Position numbers and translations under genes: made by a program. Positions 62,185 to 64,000 of a stretch of DNA of 64,000 nt are shown here, in pieces (position 1 is the stretch's first letter; every line of letters starts with the position of its first letter). Under the pieces are notes generated by a model that did not search any database, was not told the DNA's origin, and was given only the letters and a program-made list of their open reading frames with translations. Source of the DNA: JBJXGV01 sp046160485 (lineage in GTDB: Bacteria; Orphanbacterota; Orphanbacteria; JBJXGV01); contig JBJXGV010000008.1 in assembly GCA_046160485.1 (NCBI GenBank), forward strand, positions 46,485 to 110,484, in the 5' to 3' direction.

Positions 62185-63614
62185 TTCATTTCCTCCTCGC
62201 GCAGGAGCGGAGAAGCCACGGCGTCCGAGCCGGTCAACACCAGAACCGTCCGCTGAATCGGAGCACCCAGCTTTCCGAATCCCCGCCGGTCAACGGGCGT
62301 CACTGTGATCGTGTAGCTTCCCGTCGTCACGCCGGCGAAGGTGAGACTGTCGGGTTGGCCCGCTTCTACCGTTCGCGTAATGGTCGACCCGCCTTCGCGT
62401 GTAAGCTGGACATCGTACTCCAGCGCGGACCGCGGACCGTCCGGATCGAGCCCGCGCCACCCGACGACCAGAGCGTTGTTCGGCGATAGCACCGGACTGA
62501 GCACTGGCTTCGTGATCGTCACGGTCGGCGGGAAATTCACGAAGAAGGCGATCGTGTCCGGACTCCCCTCGGCGCGTCCATACTCGTCGATCGTGCCGAC
62601 GATGAGCCGCGCCCCTCCGCGGTCCGACGTCAGCCACCTCACCGTCGCCTCCCTCACGTCAGCCTGGTTCGCGAGCGACGTATCGGCGAAAAAGTTGAGT
62701 CCATCGATCTGCCAGAACGAGCCCTTGATCGCGCCGTCGATGTCTTCGGCGTTCCAACTAAACGTCACCCTCGACGAGTCGGCGAGGGTATCGCCGGTCG
62801 AAATCGCAAGGTTCGCCAGAAGCGGGTCGCCGCTTGCGTGAATCGAAAAGAATCGCGTGATCTCCGTGTTCGGGTCGTGGTTCACGACGAACCGGCGTTC
62901 GACCGGCGTGAGGTTGCGCGACCCGGCGTCGTCCTCGGCGATGAGGAGAAACCGATAGCTTTCGCGGCTTCGATTGGACGGAAGGTTCTCGTACGAAGCG
63001 CAGTTCTGTTCGTCGAGCGGCACCGTTCGGAATCCGATCTCAAGAGGTGCGAGGCGATACGACATCTTGAGGATTTCTCCGTCGCAGTCGGAGCCCCCCC
63101 AGCAGAGCCGCACGTCGGAGAAGACGTCGAGAGTTTCAGCCTCCCCGGGGCCTTCGACGACGGCGGGGACCGGGTAACAGATCGTACGCGCCGTAAAATC
63201 GATCACCGATGGGGTGGGGTCCGGTTTCCCCTCGTTGTCGATCGAGGAGACGAAGAACCGGTGGTCGCGAGTCTGATCCGTGCCGTTCTCCGAGGCGGAG
63301 AAAATAAATACGCTGTCGGTCTTGGTGGTTCGAATCCATCCGGTTCCGACTACGACGGCGTCCGGTCGGATGATCGTGTCGTCGACCGCGAATTGCCAGT
63401 CGGACACCGTTCCGTCGGGGTCGAATCCCGACCAGAAGAGATGCACTCGGAAATAGGTAACGTCGGAGGAGTCCGGCGCGCTCGTCAGCATGGTTTCGGG
63501 GGGGCGATTCTTGTCGGGAGGAATCGGCTTGGGCGCCTCGCAACGCGCACCGAGAGCGGAGATCATCAGGAAAGCTGCAAACGCGACTCTCTTGATTTGT
63601 TGCCGCCGGAGCAT
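62181..63614 (-). CDS. Exported Ig/Fn3-like protein, paired with the downstream lipoprotein
   Basis: 477 residues from ATG 63614, AAAGGA six bases upstream. A signal sequence occupies about 10-27 and ends A-L-G-A-R-C. The Arg before Cys is not a normal lipobox, so lipid attachment is uncertain. Several beta-sandwich units recur with F-W-S-G-F-D-P-D-G-T-V-S and W-N-A-E-D-I-D-G-x-I, similar to those of the downstream protein. The tail is E-E-E-M-K, with no sorting motif. First gene of a two-gene unit with its own promoter. Confidence 0.76.
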   Translation of the reverse strand: MLRRQQIKRVAFAAFLMISALGARCEAPKPIPPDKNRPPETMLTSAPDSSDVTYFRVHLFWSGFDPDGTVSDWQFAVDDTIIRPDAVVVGTGWIRTTKTDSVFIFSASENGTDQTRDHRFFVSSIDNEGKPDPTPSVIDFTARTICYPVPAVVEGPGEAETLDVFSDVRLCWGGSDCDGEILKMSYRLAPLEIGFRTVPLDEQNCASYENLPSNRSRESYRFLLIAEDDAGSRNLTPVERRFVVNHDPNTEITRFFSIHASGDPLLANLAISTGDTLADSSRVTFSWNAEDIDGAIKGSFWQIDGLNFFADTSLANQADVREATVRWLTSDRGGARLIVGTIDEYGRAEGSPDTIAFFVNFPPTVTITKPVLSPVLSPNNALVVGWRGLDPDGPRSALEYDVQLTREGGSTITRTVEAGQPDSLTFAGVTTGSYTITVTPVDRRGFGKLGAPIQRTVLVLTGSDAVASPLLREEEMK

Positions 63615-63715
63615 GGAGTCCTTTCCGTGGAGCCTGTCCATCGGGAGGTGCAGAGGAGTTACGCCAAGTCGCTTGCCGAGTGTTTCCGTAACACGTTCAG
63701 CGACAAGTCTGTGGC

Positions 63716-63745
63716 ACTATAACAACCCGCGCGGAAACGTGTCAA
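63716..63745 (-). promoter_or_regulatory. Sigma-70-type promoter of the two-gene exported-protein unit
   Basis: On the minus strand a perfect TTGACA, an 18-base spacer and TATAGT lie about 100 bases before ATG 63614. Hexamers and spacer length are identical to the tRNA-Leu promoter. The gap 63615-63941 holds otherwise only the terminator near 63890 and the 5' leader. Confidence 0.75.
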
Positions 63746-63870
63746 CGAATCAACATCTGCGAAATTCTTCGCAGCAGGTATTCCCCGTCCATCGCCGCGC
63801 CACCGGCTCTCGGGCTCACGAGAATCGGATCGCGTCGCTGTAAACGTCACGCGGCGCCCGCTCTCCGCGA

Positions 63871-63910
63871 AAGAAAACGAAACCGCCGGGAGCGCGAGCC
63901 CCCGGCGGTT
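63871..63910 (-). terminator. Intrinsic terminator of the partial gene at the right end
   Basis: On the minus strand AACCGCCGGG and CCCGGCGGTT form a perfect 10-bp stem with a 10-base loop, followed by TCGTTTTCTTT. It begins 32 bases after the stop codon of the partial gene. Confidence 0.8.
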
Positions 63911-63941
63911 CGAATTTCCTTCTCAGTTCGGCCGAAAGACC

Positions 63942-64000
63942 TTACTTGAGAAGCACCATCTTCTTCGTCGCGCTCTGGGCGTCGGCCTTCAGGCTGTAGA
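63942..64000 (-). CDS. C-terminal end of an exported protein with sorting-like tail (partial)
   Basis: The minus-strand frame reads Y-S-L-K-A-D-A-Q-S-A-T-K-K-M-V-L-L-K and a TAA at 63942-63944. This is the last strand of the FlgD/Ig-like module seen at the C-termini of other exported proteins here. The rest lies beyond the window, so nothing more can be said about function. Confidence 0.75.
   Translation of the reverse strand, partial: YSLKADAQSATKKMVLLK

Noticed and set aside
63321..63345. T-loop-like GGTTCGAATCC suggesting a tRNA
   Set aside because: No acceptor, D or anticodon stems can be folded around it, and it lies within a coding gene.

Overview
This GC-rich window comes from a diderm (two-membrane) bacterium. 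It encodes a secretin, a LolA-type lipoprotein carrier, a parvulin-type lipoprotein chaperone and several exported proteins. Six proteins end in the same C-terminal motif: an Ig/FlgD-like module, then S-G-(I/V)-Y-x-(Y/F), then a terminal R/K-K-x-(V/L)-V-x-x-R. Two of these six are cut by the window ends. Such C-termini, together with beta-propellers, beta-helices and frequent GTG/TTG starts, are common in FCB-group lineages such as Candidatus Eisenbacteria. No rRNA is present, so that placement is inference. The window looks chromosomal. There is no prophage, plasmid gene or intact insertion sequence.

Layout, left end. Bases 1-5761 hold the end of an exported protein, an ECF sigma factor paired with a transmembrane Ser/Thr kinase carrying TPRs, a 42-codon transposase-like remnant, and a Ycf48-like propeller. 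Bases 5936-6502 hold tmRNA (tag ANDNLALAA) and tRNA-Lys under one promoter. A small membrane protein and a secreted M28 peptidase follow. Bases 9641-19157 are a ten-gene type IV pilus / type II secretion-like operon. In transcription order it reads pilB, pilC, a GspG-like pilin, three minor pilins, a PilM-PilN fusion, pilO, a pilP-like gene and pilQ.

Middle. After a polytopic glycosyltransferase come a plus-strand group (parvulin lipoprotein, family 2 glycosyltransferase, pterin dehydratase) and a tRNA cluster (His, Arg, Pro). The next block is a tight housekeeping operon, smpB-amidase-gerMN-murI-rph-rdgB. Then come tRNA-Leu with a flavoprotein reductase, and a group 2 sigma factor. From 42537 down to 31697 runs a long minus-strand series: rpsU, a small zinc-ribbon gene, rpmI, a HEAT protein, an MFS-spermidine-synthase-TPR fusion, lolA, folC, a DRE-TIM metallolyase, a glycosyltransferase-TPR fusion and a DUF1460 protein.

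Right end. A sigma-54 activator with a degenerate receiver faces pyruvate phosphate dikinase, which carries a Lys/Ala-rich tail. Beyond lie a protein that looks like a degenerate isocitrate/isopropylmalate dehydrogenase, a TPR lipoprotein and a 2140-residue secreted beta-helix protein built of six modules. Next is a CoA-ligase pair beside a citryl-CoA lyase-like protein, a possible citrate-cleaving module. Three exported proteins and a partial seventh unit close the window.

How the parts connect. smpB and tmRNA are both present, for ribosome rescue. The pilus operon and the C-terminal sorting-like domains point to heavy investment in the cell surface. PPDK, the CoA ligase and the citryl-CoA lyase-like protein suggest reversible C3/C4/C6 acid metabolism. 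The most unusual items are the PilM-PilN fusion, the dehydrogenase-like pseudoenzyme, the citrate-cleavage candidate, two genes without a normal start codon, and the sigma-kinase pair.
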